Shown: positions 25,313 to 34,153, counted from the first letter of the stretch. The stretch is DNA of 64,000 nucleotides from an uncultured Caulobacteraceae bacterium (GCA_937138625.1 CAKZPF010000007.1:27361-91360), one strand, 5' to 3'. Made by a program: numbers and translations. The notes: generated by a model not told the origin, from the sequence alone.

Positions 25313-26914
25313 ATGCCCATGCGCTTTGCCCGCCCAGCCTTGTCGGTACTGACCCCGCAGATCCCTCGCCTTGCGGGTATCATCAGCTTCGGTATGGGGG
25401 CCATGCTGTTGCTCTCGGGCGCCACCCCTTCTGTGGATGCGCGCCTTAAACTTCTGCGCGACTTGGTGCCCCTAACCCTCGTTGAGGTCTCTCACCTTCT
25501 GGGCAGTGTCATTGGTTTTTTGCTGATCGCGCTCGCTTATCCCCTTTATCGCCGATTTGACAGCGCCTGGCACGTCACGGTGGGCTTGTTGTTTAGCGCA
25601 GCGGTGTTCGTGCTGTTCAAGGGGGGGAATTGGGAAGAAACCGTTGTGTTGGCGGCCAGTGCCATTCTGCTGATCCTGGCCCGACCGGCCTTTTATCGCA
25701 AAGGTTCGATTTGGCAAAACGCGCTTTCCCCGGGATGGCTTAGCCTCAGCCTGTTGGTGGTGGGACTGTCCATTGCCGTGGGGTTATGGGCCTTTGGCGA
25801 TGCCACCTACAAAAGCACCAGCTGGTGGCGCACGGCCTATATGGCCGAAGCGCCCCGGTTCATGCGCGCCTCACTGATTTTGATGGTCTTGGGTTTGGGG
25901 CTGCTGACAGCGCGAGTGTTTGGCCGGGCTCGCTTGCCGAAAACACGCGACCCCATTACGCCTGAGATCGAAACCATCACCAAAGCCGCCCCCGAAGCCA
26001 ATGTTGGCCTGGCATTACTGGGGGACAAACGGTTCCTGATGCACCCCAAGGGTGATGCCTTTTTGATGTACCAAATCATCGGCAGCACATGGATCGCCAT
26101 GGGCGAGCCCGTAGGCCCCGACCATCGGTGGCGGGATCTGATTTGGCAGTTTCGCGAGCTCACTGATCTTCATGGTGCCCAGCCCGTGTTTTACCAGGTC
26201 CGCAGTCAACATCTGGATTACTTTGCCGATGCCGGTCTGGTGGCTCATAAAATTGGTGAAGAGGCCCGCATACCACTGGCAAGCTTTACGACCGAGGGCA
26301 AACGCTTTCGTGACCTGCGCACCTATTGCAACCGTGTCGAGCGCGAAGGCTATGAGGTGCGCTTTCATGGGCCTGAAGACTGGGACACACACGCCACCAC
26401 CCTGCGTCAGATTTCCGACGCCTGGCTGGTCAGCAAAGCGGGACGAGAGAAGACCTTTTCACTGGGCCGTTTTGATCTGGCATATCTGCGGCACTTCCCC
26501 TGGGCCAGTGTTTGGCATGATGGGAACATGAAAGCCTTTGCCAACCTCTGGTGTGGCGCTGAAAAGGCTGAAATGTCTTATGATCTCATGCGCTTTGGCC
26601 CAGATGTGCACCCAAAAACCACCACCTGGTTCACCCTAAAATTGATCGAACACGCCAAGGCCGAGGACTACGAGATCTTCAGTCTCGGGATGGCGCCTCT
26701 GGCTGGTATGGCCAGCCACCGTTTGGCGCCCGCCTGGCAGCGCATCGGCAGCTTGGCTTTTCAGCACGGGGAACGGCTTTATGGGTTTGCGGGGCTGCGG
26801 CGCTTTAAAAACCAGTACCGTCCGCAATGGCGCTCTCGGTATCTGATTTGCTTACCGCGCCCTGGAGCCCTGACCCGTGCCCTGCAAAACTCCACCATGC
26901 TGATCAATCGCTAA
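25313..26914 (+). CDS. MprF-like aminoacyl-phosphatidylglycerol synthase, short form
   Basis: 533 aa. Six membrane helices (about residues 18-220) precede a cytoplasmic DUF2156 domain (about 245-520). That domain shows FLMYQIIGSTWIAMGEPVG, CNRVEREGYEVRF, WLVSKAGREKTFSLGRFD, SYDLMRFGPDVHPKTTTW and the closing LRRFKNQYRPQWRSRYL, as in MprF/LpiA. It transfers an amino acid from tRNA to phosphatidylglycerol, lowering surface charge. Full MprF proteins are about 850 aa with an N-terminal flippase; that part is missing here. A terminator follows. Confidence 0.87.
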   Translation: MPMRFARPALSVLTPQIPRLAGIISFGMGAMLLLSGATPSVDARLKLLRDLVPLTLVEVSHLLGSVIGFLLIALAYPLYRRFDSAWHVTVGLLFSAAVFVLFKGGNWEETVVLAASAILLILARPAFYRKGSIWQNALSPGWLSLSLLVVGLSIAVGLWAFGDATYKSTSWWRTAYMAEAPRFMRASLILMVLGLGLLTARVFGRARLPKTRDPITPEIETITKAAPEANVGLALLGDKRFLMHPKGDAFLMYQIIGSTWIAMGEPVGPDHRWRDLIWQFRELTDLHGAQPVFYQVRSQHLDYFADAGLVAHKIGEEARIPLASFTTEGKRFRDLRTYCNRVEREGYEVRFHGPEDWDTHATTLRQISDAWLVSKAGREKTFSLGRFDLAYLRHFPWASVWHDGNMKAFANLWCGAEKAEMSYDLMRFGPDVHPKTTTWFTLKLIEHAKAEDYEIFSLGMAPLAGMASHRLAPAWQRIGSLAFQHGERLYGFAGLRRFKNQYRPQWRSRYLICLPRPGALTRALQNSTMLINR

Positions 26915-26917
26915 AAA

Positions 26918-26942
26918 AACGCCGGGCAGTTTGCCCGGCGTT
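26918..26942. terminator. Bidirectional terminator between mprF-like and outer-membrane protein genes
   Basis: Arms AACGCCGGGC and GCCCGGCGTT (10 bp, perfect) with loop AGTTT, flanked by an A-run on the left and TTCTTTC on the right. It sits between two convergent genes and can end transcription from both sides. Confidence 0.85.
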
Positions 26943-26967
26943 CTTTCAAGTCAAGTTTAATCCCGGA

Positions 26968-27858
26968 TTATTCGCCGTACATAAACTCGATACAGGGATC
27001 ATAGGCAATGGTTGAAATGAACGTCGGGCAAACCGTGGATCCACCCGATGTCGGCTGTTCATCTTCCTCCTCGGTGGCCACCACTGGTGCGGGCGTGCCT
27101 GAACAACTGCCATCACCACACGCCGCATCCACGGCAAAGAAGTCTTCTTGCATGCGGATTTGCGGATCATCCTCGCGGTGGCGACGGATCAGAGTTTTGT
27201 TATCCCCAAAGTACATACGCAGGCCCAAAAACACCGAGTCATAACCATTGGCGCCATCGCGACCTTCCAAGAACATGGCCACACCGGTGTTGGCGTTCGA
27301 AGTCACTTGCCACTCGGCACCCAGTTTGCCCATCTCGTCACCTTGGGTGAAATGGTGGCCCAGGTACAGGCGCAGGTTGTCAATCGGATAAACGGACACT
27401 TCGGCGATCGTAAACACGCCCTTCGAGATGTCACCAAACTCGGCCCCGAACATACCCGACAACGTCCAGCGTCCACTGTAATATTCGCCCTCAAGCGCCG
27501 CACGACCGATGGCCACATCAAAGGCCCCAGTATCAATGTTGTGATAACTGGCATAGACCCCCACGAGACCCGAGCTGGGGTCACGTTGAAACAGGTGCAC
27601 GGCACCGCCATAGGTCAGATCGCCATCGACCGAGCCGACCGAAGCATCAAACTGCAGGCCATGCTCTTCGCCCCACGGCATGGTGTAGGCCCCCTCAATA
27701 AACCCGGACTCTTCGTCATTGATGGTCCCGCCAGAGGCTTCGATTTTACCGTTCTTACCAGACACCGCTGGCGCTGCTTCGGCGGCCAGGGGCGCTGTGC
27801 CCATCATCACAGCCAGTGCCAATGCACCAGCACGACGCCAATCACCCAACTTACCCAT
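26968..27858 (-). CDS. Outer-membrane beta-barrel-like exported protein
   Basis: 296 aa. A signal peptide ends at APLAAEAAP (about 29). Residues 30-225 alternate polar and hydrophobic residues with many aromatic strand ends (GFIEGAYTMPWGEEHGLQFDASVG, LRLYLGHHFTQGDEMGKLGAEWQVTS, VFLGLRMYFGDNKTLIRRHREDDP), as in small outer-membrane barrels common in alphaproteobacteria. The C-terminal extension has four cysteines (ACGDGSCSG, VCPT, DPCIEF) and an acidic stretch EEEDEQ. Function unknown. Confidence 0.7.
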   Translation of the reverse strand: MGKLGDWRRAGALALAVMMGTAPLAAEAAPAVSGKNGKIEASGGTINDEESGFIEGAYTMPWGEEHGLQFDASVGSVDGDLTYGGAVHLFQRDPSSGLVGVYASYHNIDTGAFDVAIGRAALEGEYYSGRWTLSGMFGAEFGDISKGVFTIAEVSVYPIDNLRLYLGHHFTQGDEMGKLGAEWQVTSNANTGVAMFLEGRDGANGYDSVFLGLRMYFGDNKTLIRRHREDDPQIRMQEDFFAVDAACGDGSCSGTPAPVVATEEEDEQPTSGGSTVCPTFISTIAYDPCIEFMYGE

Positions 27859-28025
27859 CGTATCAATTCCTTATGTTATTCATTTGACAGCCCACCTGAT
27901 TGCGAGCGTGACCCGTGCCCTAACAGATAAATTGTCATAAGGGAACCACAGTATTGGGAAAAACTCATAGGATTAACGAGTAGAGATGCTATAAAACCCT
28001 TTACTGTGCCTATGATTAAAGGGGC

Positions 28026-28550
28026 TTAATGATTAGGCTCAAATGACTCGATGGTCTGTAATACACCGTACTCTTGGCGATCTTGACTCCGTGGGATAAC
28101 GCTGAGTTGCCCATCGGTTTCCATTAATACCAGATCTGCTTCAGACGGATCGCCCAAGCCATTATAACGCATTGCCGCCAATACTTCGATTTTGGTGATC
28201 CGTTCCTTCTTCATAATTTCAGTATTGAATCCCCCTTTATAAAATAGCACAGATGGCTCTGCTTTGATTAATTTCTGAAACCAATTCACCCTAACTTCAA
28301 GCCAAGCGATAATATATTGCATACATATAATAATACCTAATGCCGTTATGCCCTCGGCGATTGCTAAACTCTTGCTCGTAATTATTGAGGCCAAAGTCGA
28401 ACCAATTGTAAAAGTAATAATAAAATCGAACGCATTCATTTTAGTCAGTGTTCTTTTTCCCCCAAGTCTCAATAATAATATCAGACCCACAAAACAGACC
28501 ACACCTTTAATTGTGATAACTCCTAAATTTTCCCAGCCGCTGAACCACAT
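28026..28550 (-). CDS. DUF421 (YetF-type) membrane protein
   Basis: 174 aa. Three N-terminal membrane helices (about 10-85) include FVGLILLLRLGGKRTLTKMNAFDFIITFTIGS, the DUF421 signature, followed by a cytoplasmic domain with SVLFYKGGFNTEIMKKERITKIEVLAAMRYNGL. Function of the family is not settled. Base composition is markedly AT-richer than the surroundings, with A/T-ending codons. It forms a two-gene unit with the hemerythrin gene 12 bp upstream, suggesting joint acquisition. Confidence 0.88.
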   Translation of the reverse strand: MWFSGWENLGVITIKGVVCFVGLILLLRLGGKRTLTKMNAFDFIITFTIGSTLASIITSKSLAIAEGITALGIIICMQYIIAWLEVRVNWFQKLIKAEPSVLFYKGGFNTEIMKKERITKIEVLAAMRYNGLGDPSEADLVLMETDGQLSVIPRSQDRQEYGVLQTIESFEPNH

Positions 28551-28562
28551 GCGCGTCCCCCT

Positions 28563-29039
28563 TTAAACTGTGTGTCTTTCATCGATATCACGCTCTGAAC
28601 CCAGCTGGTGCTTAAGCGATTTCATCTCCGCCTCCATTTTTTGTTCTGCTTCAGGGCTAAGAACTTTCTTTGCGCCCTCGAAGACATCTTGCTCTTCTTC
28701 CTCAATGTGATGTTCAACCGCTTCTTTCAACTTAAGAAATTTTTGATGCCAGGCAGCCCCATTCAGTGCCTCATCTGTTAGCTCCCTTAACAAGGTCTCG
28801 GCCTCTTCATGCTCTTCAATGCCGTGCTCTACATCTTCTTTAGTTTTCACATAAGACTTCAGAGGATTGTAAAATGACTTTTCCTCTGCATCACTATGAA
28901 TAATAAGTTTCTTCTTAAGAATATTAAACAAATAGTCCTGCTTCTCAATGTCATAATGACTTGGGCCAAGATTTTTTATTTCCCCCATCAAGCTTTTAAT
29001 TTCCTCATGATCCTTGTGGAGATATTCATATATACTCAT
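28563..29039 (-). CDS. Hemerythrin HHE domain protein
   Basis: 158 aa. MSIYEYLHKDHEEIKSLMGEI, KLIIHSDAEEKSFYNPL, EHEEAETLLREL and KEAVEHHIEEEEQDVFEGA provide the His/Glu ligands of a di-iron HHE site. Such proteins bind oxygen, NO or act in stress responses. The codon use and AT content match the downstream DUF421 gene and differ from the rest of the window. The unit probably came in by transfer and lies next to the 3' end of tRNA-Gln. Confidence 0.88.
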   Translation of the reverse strand: MSIYEYLHKDHEEIKSLMGEIKNLGPSHYDIEKQDYLFNILKKKLIIHSDAEEKSFYNPLKSYVKTKEDVEHGIEEHEEAETLLRELTDEALNGAAWHQKFLKLKEAVEHHIEEEEQDVFEGAKKVLSPEAEQKMEAEMKSLKHQLGSERDIDERHTV

Positions 29040-29287
29040 TTTTTTATCCCTCTCGCATTATATATTTACACACCATCTATGGCACCCAGAACCATGAAAA
29101 CAACAGGTCTTAAATATGCTGCTTAATTGGCCTGGCACTGGGAGGGTCAGACTTAACGCGTAAAATTTCCATACGGCCTGATATCGACACCATTAATGCG
29201 AAATACATTTTATAATTAAAAAAACAAATCGATTATGAATCTGCAACTTTGCAGACCACCAAGGCTTATAATCAAATATGAATAAAT

Positions 29288-29361
29288 TGGCTGGGGGACT
29301 AGGATTCGAACCTAGATTGGCGATACCAAAAACCGCAGTCCTACCATTGAACGATCCCCCA
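29288..29361 (-). tRNA. tRNA-Gln (anticodon TTG), CCA encoded
   Basis: 74-nt cloverleaf on the minus strand. Acceptor arms TGGGGGA/TCCCCCA pair fully; the T arm is CTAGG-TTCGAAT-CCTAG; the anticodon loop TTTTGGT in stem GCGGT/ATCGC gives TTG. The 3' end GCCA lies at 29288-29291. Its 3' end faces the AT-rich DUF421/hemerythrin islet. Confidence 0.95.
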
Positions 29362-29471
29362 AACCGGGACACTTGGCGCGCCAAGCGTTCATACCTACTA
29401 ACCAAAGCCCGTAAAGAATTCAATACCCCTTTGTGCGTTTCATCACCAGAAACTGCACCCCTGCCCAAAGC

Positions 29472-30245
29472 CTAGTCGATCGCCCCAAAAACCACTTTCA
29501 AAATCTCGGTTGTGCGCTTGACAGGATTCTCGCGGATCGCGGCTTCTTCCTGGGCGATATAATAAAAAATGCCATCGACAGCCCTGTTGGCCACATAGGT
29601 GTTCAGATCCGCCTTGGCGTCCTCTGTGACCTGTCCCACCAAAGGCAGCTGATTATACCGGCCCGTGGCCTGGTCAAAGGCCTTGATAGCACCCGATTCC
29701 GCCAGGGTGCTTTCGATGATCGGCTCGATCTCTGTCACCAACTGCGCGCCCATGGTGCGGCGGAAAAACTGGGTGGCGGCGTCTTTTTTCCCGCCGAACA
29801 AAATCTCGCGGGCATCGGTCAAGGTCATTTGCCGAATGGAGCCTATGAACAGCTGCTCGGCTCGCGGGGTCACCAATTCCGCCACGCGGTTCAGGCGGGC
29901 CTCCAGGTCTTGGGTCAGGCTGTTCATGCCCACCATCCGCAAGGCCGCATCGACCTTTTGCAACTGCGTGGGCAGCGGAATGTGGATTTTGGGATCGAGC
30001 CGGAATCCGTCCACCTGCCCCAGCTGCGCCACCACCGTGCCCGCGCCCACGGTCAAGGCCTCTTTCAAGCCGGCAACGATTTGTGCCTCCGACAGGGCCG
30101 CGGCCCCCGGCGTGGTCTGGCCATAGCCCTCCAGCACCTCACGGGCAATGCCACCCCAATTGGGCCCCTGGCTGGTCCCGACGGAATCGGTTGCACACCC
30201 CGTGAGCATCAACGCCACGGCCGGAATCCAAACTGGGTATTTCAT
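29472..30245 (-). CDS. DUF4197 lipoprotein
   Basis: 257 aa. The start at 30245 is supported by AGGAGA nine bases upstream and gives a lipobox VALMLTGC (Cys about 16). The mature part contains GLKEALTVGAGTVVAQLGQVDGF, HIPLPTQLQKVDAALRMVG, MTLTDAREILFGGKKDAATQFFRR and AVDGIFYYIAQEEAAIRENP, the DUF4197 pattern. Function unknown; found widely in proteobacteria. It lies between the two tRNA genes. Confidence 0.9.
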   Translation of the reverse strand: MKYPVWIPAVALMLTGCATDSVGTSQGPNWGGIAREVLEGYGQTTPGAAALSEAQIVAGLKEALTVGAGTVVAQLGQVDGFRLDPKIHIPLPTQLQKVDAALRMVGMNSLTQDLEARLNRVAELVTPRAEQLFIGSIRQMTLTDAREILFGGKKDAATQFFRRTMGAQLVTEIEPIIESTLAESGAIKAFDQATGRYNQLPLVGQVTEDAKADLNTYVANRAVDGIFYYIAQEEAAIRENPVKRTTEILKVVFGAID

Positions 30246-30374
30246 CTTGGGGTCTCCTGTTGCGCGTGACGACATCACAAACCCGTTTTGGCCGAATGTC
30301 CATGCCATTCTGCCGTTGCCATATCATTCTGCCATTGCTTTGGCCCAGCCTTGGTTTTATAACGCCCCCACGGT

Positions 30375-30451
30375 CGGAGCGTGGCGCAGCCTGGTAGCGC
30401 ACCTGCTTCGGGAGCAGGGGGTCGGAGGTTCGAATCCTCTCGCTCCGACCA
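30375..30451 (+). tRNA. tRNA-Pro (anticodon CGG), CCA encoded
   Basis: 77-nt cloverleaf. Acceptor arms CGGAGCG/CGCTCCG with ACCA; D arm GCGCAGCCTGGTAGCGC; anticodon arm CCTGC-TTCGGGA-GCAGG, giving CGG; T arm TCGGAGG..CCTCT. Its 3' end faces the AT-rich islet that carries the AAA-TOPRIM gene. Confidence 0.96.
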
Positions 30452-30521
30452 TTTCATTATCGAGCCTCATAGATTCACAGCTTCGGCACCCAACACACAA
30501 AAAAGATATAATTTATTTACC

Positions 30522-31820
30522 TTAGGCATCAAGATGGACAGCTTTCACAAATTCACGCAATCCTCTCAATCTTTCATCTTTCAGTGAAACCTTAGATAAA
30601 AGATTAGTCACAAATTTGGGGCCATGCCCTCCTATATCAGGACAAAAATTTTCCACCTCACCAACAGTTACAAGAAAAATGCCCAATGAGCTGAGAATGT
30701 TGTTTAATTGTTTAAAATCATCTCTAACATTCCCACGAGGGAAAGCGTCTTCTCCATATCTTCGCACATTCCACCACACGGATTTTTGCTTCATCAACTC
30801 TATGATTTCTTTTTTTGGAAGTTTTTCTGACTCATCCTGGCATAATTCAATAATTTTTGACTTGATTTCATCAATAGTTTTAGCATCCTTACCTTCTCGG
30901 ACTGCTGAATCAATCCTGTTCCACAGTGTCTCGATATCTTCCCATTTACCGCCAAAAGCCTTAACAGCCTCACGGGCAAGCATAGAGTCTGCAAGAAAAT
31001 CCAAATCAAAAATAGCCTTAACTGGCACACCTATGCCTCTTAGTGCACTCGCAATCTTGGGAATATTGTGCTTGCCTCCAGCAGGAACATAAGCAGTATC
31101 AGCCCACTGCAATTGCGATTCCCCCTTAACAAAGTCTGCGACAGCATTCATCAGACGACAGTCGCTGTCATCTTCACATATAATTGTTTGCTCATGAAAT
31201 ATTCCTTCCAGAGCATTTGAATATCGTAGGATTGGACGTTCCCACAGCTCCTTAATAACTTCTGGGGCAGCTTCAAATACGGAGTTACCATCACCATCTC
31301 TTTGTATTCTCAAGATTCGGACACCCCCTTGAGTTCCTGTCAAAAATCCCCTGAGAATATCACTACTGTGCGTAGCTACAAACAATTGACCCCTAACCTC
31401 TCTCGCCAAGGTTTCCCCCAGAAGTCGCATTTGCGGCGGGTGCAAGAAAGCTTCTGGCTCATCAATTAATGTGATATCTCTTTCGGTTATGATGGCTTCA
31501 AATAATATACCAGCATAACTCTTCATGCCATCGCCCTGCTGGTTAAGAAGTGGATTGGCCCTGACTTTATCGATATAGCTGTCACTAAGGCGGTCTTCTC
31601 CATTCTCAATGGGCGGTTTAGCCCCCACATGAATAGGAATTTGACGGCCGCCACGAAAATTTATAAATAAATCTTTCCCAAATGCAGAACGAAATAACTC
31701 ACTTGCATAATGCATCAAATTATCGTTATAGTAAATAACCTGTTGTGGCCTACTTTTGTGTTCATCCGATGATACATTATTCTCCAATTTACATACGCTA
31801 AGCCTATCCTCTGCATCTAT
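30522..31820 (-). CDS. OLD-like AAA ATPase/TOPRIM nuclease, second frame (ATPase lobe II and TOPRIM)
   Basis: 432 residues from the shift point, or 422 from a TTG at 31787. It contains the ABC-type Walker B and D-loop region (ERDITLIDEPEAFLHPPQ, then LFVATHSSDIL, the His switch) and a C-terminal TOPRIM domain with EDDSDCRLMNAV (catalytic acidic pair) and IFDLDFLADS. It lacks Walker A, which is in the upstream frame at 31817-32179. Homologous OLD/GajA-type proteins are single chains and act as anti-phage DNA nucleases. The frame is open upstream to the slippery run, reading IDAEDRLSV across the junction. AT-rich, foreign composition. Confidence 0.8.
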   Translation of the reverse strand: MDAEDRLSVCKLENNVSSDEHKSRPQQVIYYNDNLMHYASELFRSAFGKDLFINFRGGRQIPIHVGAKPPIENGEDRLSDSYIDKVRANPLLNQQGDGMKSYAGILFEAIITERDITLIDEPEAFLHPPQMRLLGETLAREVRGQLFVATHSSDILRGFLTGTQGGVRILRIQRDGDGNSVFEAAPEVIKELWERPILRYSNALEGIFHEQTIICEDDSDCRLMNAVADFVKGESQLQWADTAYVPAGGKHNIPKIASALRGIGVPVKAIFDLDFLADSMLAREAVKAFGGKWEDIETLWNRIDSAVREGKDAKTIDEIKSKIIELCQDESEKLPKKEIIELMKQKSVWWNVRRYGEDAFPRGNVRDDFKQLNNILSSLGIFLVTVGEVENFCPDIGGHGPKFVTNLLSKVSLKDERLRGLREFVKAVHLDA

Positions 31821-32179
31821 TTTTTTACGAAAAATCGAAAAAAACTATTTGAAAGATACGGGCCTACAAAATCATTGATAGTACTTTGATTTATTTGACG
31901 GTCTCTATAGAAATAAAACCCATCCATAACATCAGCATTTTCATCTAAAAAATCCTTCAAATCATTCGAACCCCCATCCTTATTTATTGTAATACCAGAT
32001 ACAACCAAATTGTTATCAAATTTTCCATTTTGAGCTGCACTAAAAATTTCTCTAAGGGTTTGTGACTTTCCGCTATTGTTAGGCCCAACCAAAATTACTT
32101 TATGAAACGACTTCAAAGAAAAGGTCTGACCACCAGAAAAGCTAAGGCTACTAATTGATACCGTTGGCTTCTTGACCAT
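31817..32179 (-). CDS. OLD-like AAA ATPase, first frame (Walker A)
   Basis: 120 aa. After a short N-terminal strand it has Walker A VGPNNSGKSQ (32-39) and ends FRFFVKK just where the heptamer meets a TAG stop. In intact members, the domain continues directly with a (S/D)AEDRL-like segment that is present here in the -1 frame. The two parts joined give 552 aa, close to the normal size of these nucleases. Either the gene is expressed by -1 frameshifting, or a one-base change (or read error) broke it. No partner helicase gene (GajB type) is adjacent. Confidence 0.75.
   Translation of the reverse strand: MVKKPTVSISSLSFSGGQTFSLKSFHKVILVGPNNSGKSQTLREIFSAAQNGKFDNNLVVSGITINKDGGSNDLKDFLDENADVMDGFYFYRDRQINQSTINDFVGPYLSNSFFRFFVKK
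31820..31826 (-). other. Slippery heptamer A_AAA_AAA before a stop codon
   Basis: On the minus strand the zero frame reads GTA AAA AAA TAG. The heptamer A_AAA_AAA fits the X_XXY_YYZ rule in the correct phase, and a -1 slip gives ATA GAT GCA, entering the TOPRIM frame. A seven-T run lies 11 bases upstream. I see no strong downstream hairpin. Confidence 0.65.
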
Positions 32180-32327
32180 GAAAATACTCCTCTAATCATT
32201 CCGACAATGCCTTTTCCCTCCCAAGAAAGCCAGCGTGAAAAGAATGACAGTCTGACAAAATGCTCATTTGCACTGGCGGGTAAGATGTCTATGGTCAGGG
32301 TTTACAGTGGAAACAGGATCTCGATCG

Positions 32328-34085
32328 ATGAAGCAGTTTTTTGTCACTCTGGCCGGTGTGTTTGTGGGCTTGATGCTCTTTTTGGTGGCGGTGCCCGTGG
32401 TGCTGGTGATGATTGCCCTCGCCAACGCCAAACCCAGCGAGCCCGTCATGCCGTCCGCCGTGGTGCTGGAGCTTGATTTGCGCCTGCCCATGACCGATCA
32501 GCAGCCCCGAGATTTCGTCAGCCGCCTGAACGGCGCACAATCCACTGTGGGCGTGGTCCAAGCGTTGATGGCCGCCGAAAAGGATGATCGCGTCAAAGGC
32601 CTGTACATCCGCGCCGCAGAAAGCGGTCTGGATCCTGCCACCGCCGAGGAAGTGCGCACCGCCATCAATGAATTCCGCGAGGCAGGCAAGTTTGTCATCA
32701 CTCACTCGCAGGGCATCACCTCTCCGCTGGCCTATATGGCCATATCCTCGTCTGACGAGATCTGGATGCAAGCCTCCAGCGATCTGGCGGCCACGGGCAT
32801 GAGCATGGAAACGCCGTTTTTCCGCGGCCTGCTGGATAAATTTGAAATCCAACCGGAGCTGATGGCCTTTTATGAATACAAAAACGCGGCCGACCCCCTG
32901 CTCCACAAAGACTACACCCCCGCCCACAAAGAAGCGGCAACAGCCCTGCTGACATCGTTGTATGACACCAGCGCCGACCTGGCCGCCGTGGGGCGTGACC
33001 TGCAACCTGCCGAGCTGAAAAACCGACTGCAAAAAGGCCCCCTATCGGCCATGGACGCCCAGGCCGCTGGTCTGGTGGATGAAATTGGCTATGACCAACA
33101 GGCCGAAGACGCCGCCCTGGCCCGTGCAGGCGATCAAGCAGAACTGATGGACATCGCCGCCTACCCCCACGCCAAAAAGATGTTCGCGGGCCGCGGGCCC
33201 AGCATCGCCATCGTGGGTGGCGAAGGCCTGATCATCACCGGCAGCCCCGAAGCCGTGCCAGGACTGCCACGGGATCCGGAAATGTTGGGCGATGAAGTGG
33301 CCGATGCCATCCGCGCGGCCACTGACAACAAAGACGTCAAAGCCATTGTTTTCCGGGTCAATTCCCGTGGAGGCTCGCCCGTGGCTTCGGATCAAATTTG
33401 GGCCGCCGTTAAGGACGCACAAAAGGCGGGCAAGCCCGTTGTGGTCAGCATGGGCCCGTATGCGGCCTCGGGTGGCTATTATGTGGCGACCGGCGCGGAT
33501 GCCATTGTCGCCAACGCCAGCACCATCACCGGATCCATTGGTGTGGTGGGCGGTAAGGTCGCCATCAGCAAGGCTTTGGCCAATTATGGCATCAACATGT
33601 CAACCATCACGGTGGGTGATGATTTTGCCTCGATGGATACCAGCCAACCCTTCACCGCCAGCCAACGTCAGAAAATGCACCGCCTGCTTGAGCGCGTTTA
33701 TAATGACTTCACCGCCAAAGTGGCCGATGGGCGCAAACTGCCCCCCAGCCAAGTTGAAGATATCGCCAAAGGCCGTGTCTATTCCGGTGCCCAGGCCCGA
33801 GAGCTGGGACTGGTGGACAGCATCGGCGGCCTGCGCACGGCCATCAACACCGCGCGACGCTTGGCGGAATTGCCCGCAGATGAGCCTGTACGCCTGAAAC
33901 GCTTCCCGGCCGAGCGCTCACCGTTCGAGGAAATCCAGAACCTGCTGCAATCGAACATTTCGGCCCAAATGAAACTGGCGGCTTTTGCGGGCCTTCTGGA
34001 CAGCCCCCACGTGAAAGCCCTACAAGCCCAGGCGCAAACCCAAGGCAAGGCCACAGTGACCGCCCCCATCACCGAGATCCAATAG
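32328..34085 (+). CDS. sppA: Signal peptide peptidase SppA, 67-kDa type
   Basis: About 585 aa with an N-terminal membrane helix (about 5-30) from the ATG at 32328. Two tandem S49 domains are present. The Ser-Lys dyad is visible: Lys185 in FYEYKNAADP in the first half, and Ser381 in PYAASGGYYVATGADAIVANASTI in the second, with RVNSRGGSP before it. It digests leftover signal peptides in the inner membrane. It stands alone and ends in a terminator-like hairpin. Confidence 0.93.
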   Translation: MKQFFVTLAGVFVGLMLFLVAVPVVLVMIALANAKPSEPVMPSAVVLELDLRLPMTDQQPRDFVSRLNGAQSTVGVVQALMAAEKDDRVKGLYIRAAESGLDPATAEEVRTAINEFREAGKFVITHSQGITSPLAYMAISSSDEIWMQASSDLAATGMSMETPFFRGLLDKFEIQPELMAFYEYKNAADPLLHKDYTPAHKEAATALLTSLYDTSADLAAVGRDLQPAELKNRLQKGPLSAMDAQAAGLVDEIGYDQQAEDAALARAGDQAELMDIAAYPHAKKMFAGRGPSIAIVGGEGLIITGSPEAVPGLPRDPEMLGDEVADAIRAATDNKDVKAIVFRVNSRGGSPVASDQIWAAVKDAQKAGKPVVVSMGPYAASGGYYVATGADAIVANASTITGSIGVVGGKVAISKALANYGINMSTITVGDDFASMDTSQPFTASQRQKMHRLLERVYNDFTAKVADGRKLPPSQVEDIAKGRVYSGAQARELGLVDSIGGLRTAINTARRLAELPADEPVRLKRFPAERSPFEEIQNLLQSNISAQMKLAAFAGLLDSPHVKALQAQAQTQGKATVTAPITEIQ

Positions 34086-34125
34086 GGTCACGGGCGGCTG
34101 AGATTCATTGGCTTGATACACGTAT

Positions 34126-34153
34126 AAGCCCCTGTTTACTGATCGGGGGCTTT
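34126..34153 (+). terminator. Probable terminator of sppA
   Basis: Arms AAGCCCC (34126-34132) and GGGGCTT (34146-34152) with a 13-base loop, followed by a short T-run, 40 bp after the sppA stop. Confidence 0.55.

Noticed and set aside
28001..28025. Possible terminator after the DUF421 gene
   Set aside because: The best pairing is only about five base pairs, too weak to call.
29193..29468. Minus-strand frame of 91 codons
   Set aside because: It reads straight through the tRNA-Gln gene.
30522..31787. Full Gabija system
   Set aside because: The nuclease half resembles GajA-type proteins but no UvrD-like helicase gene lies next to it.
27900..32270. Attachment-site repeats or an integrase for the two AT-rich islets
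   Set aside because: I compared the tRNA 3' ends with the far ends of the islets and saw no direct repeat and no recombinase gene.
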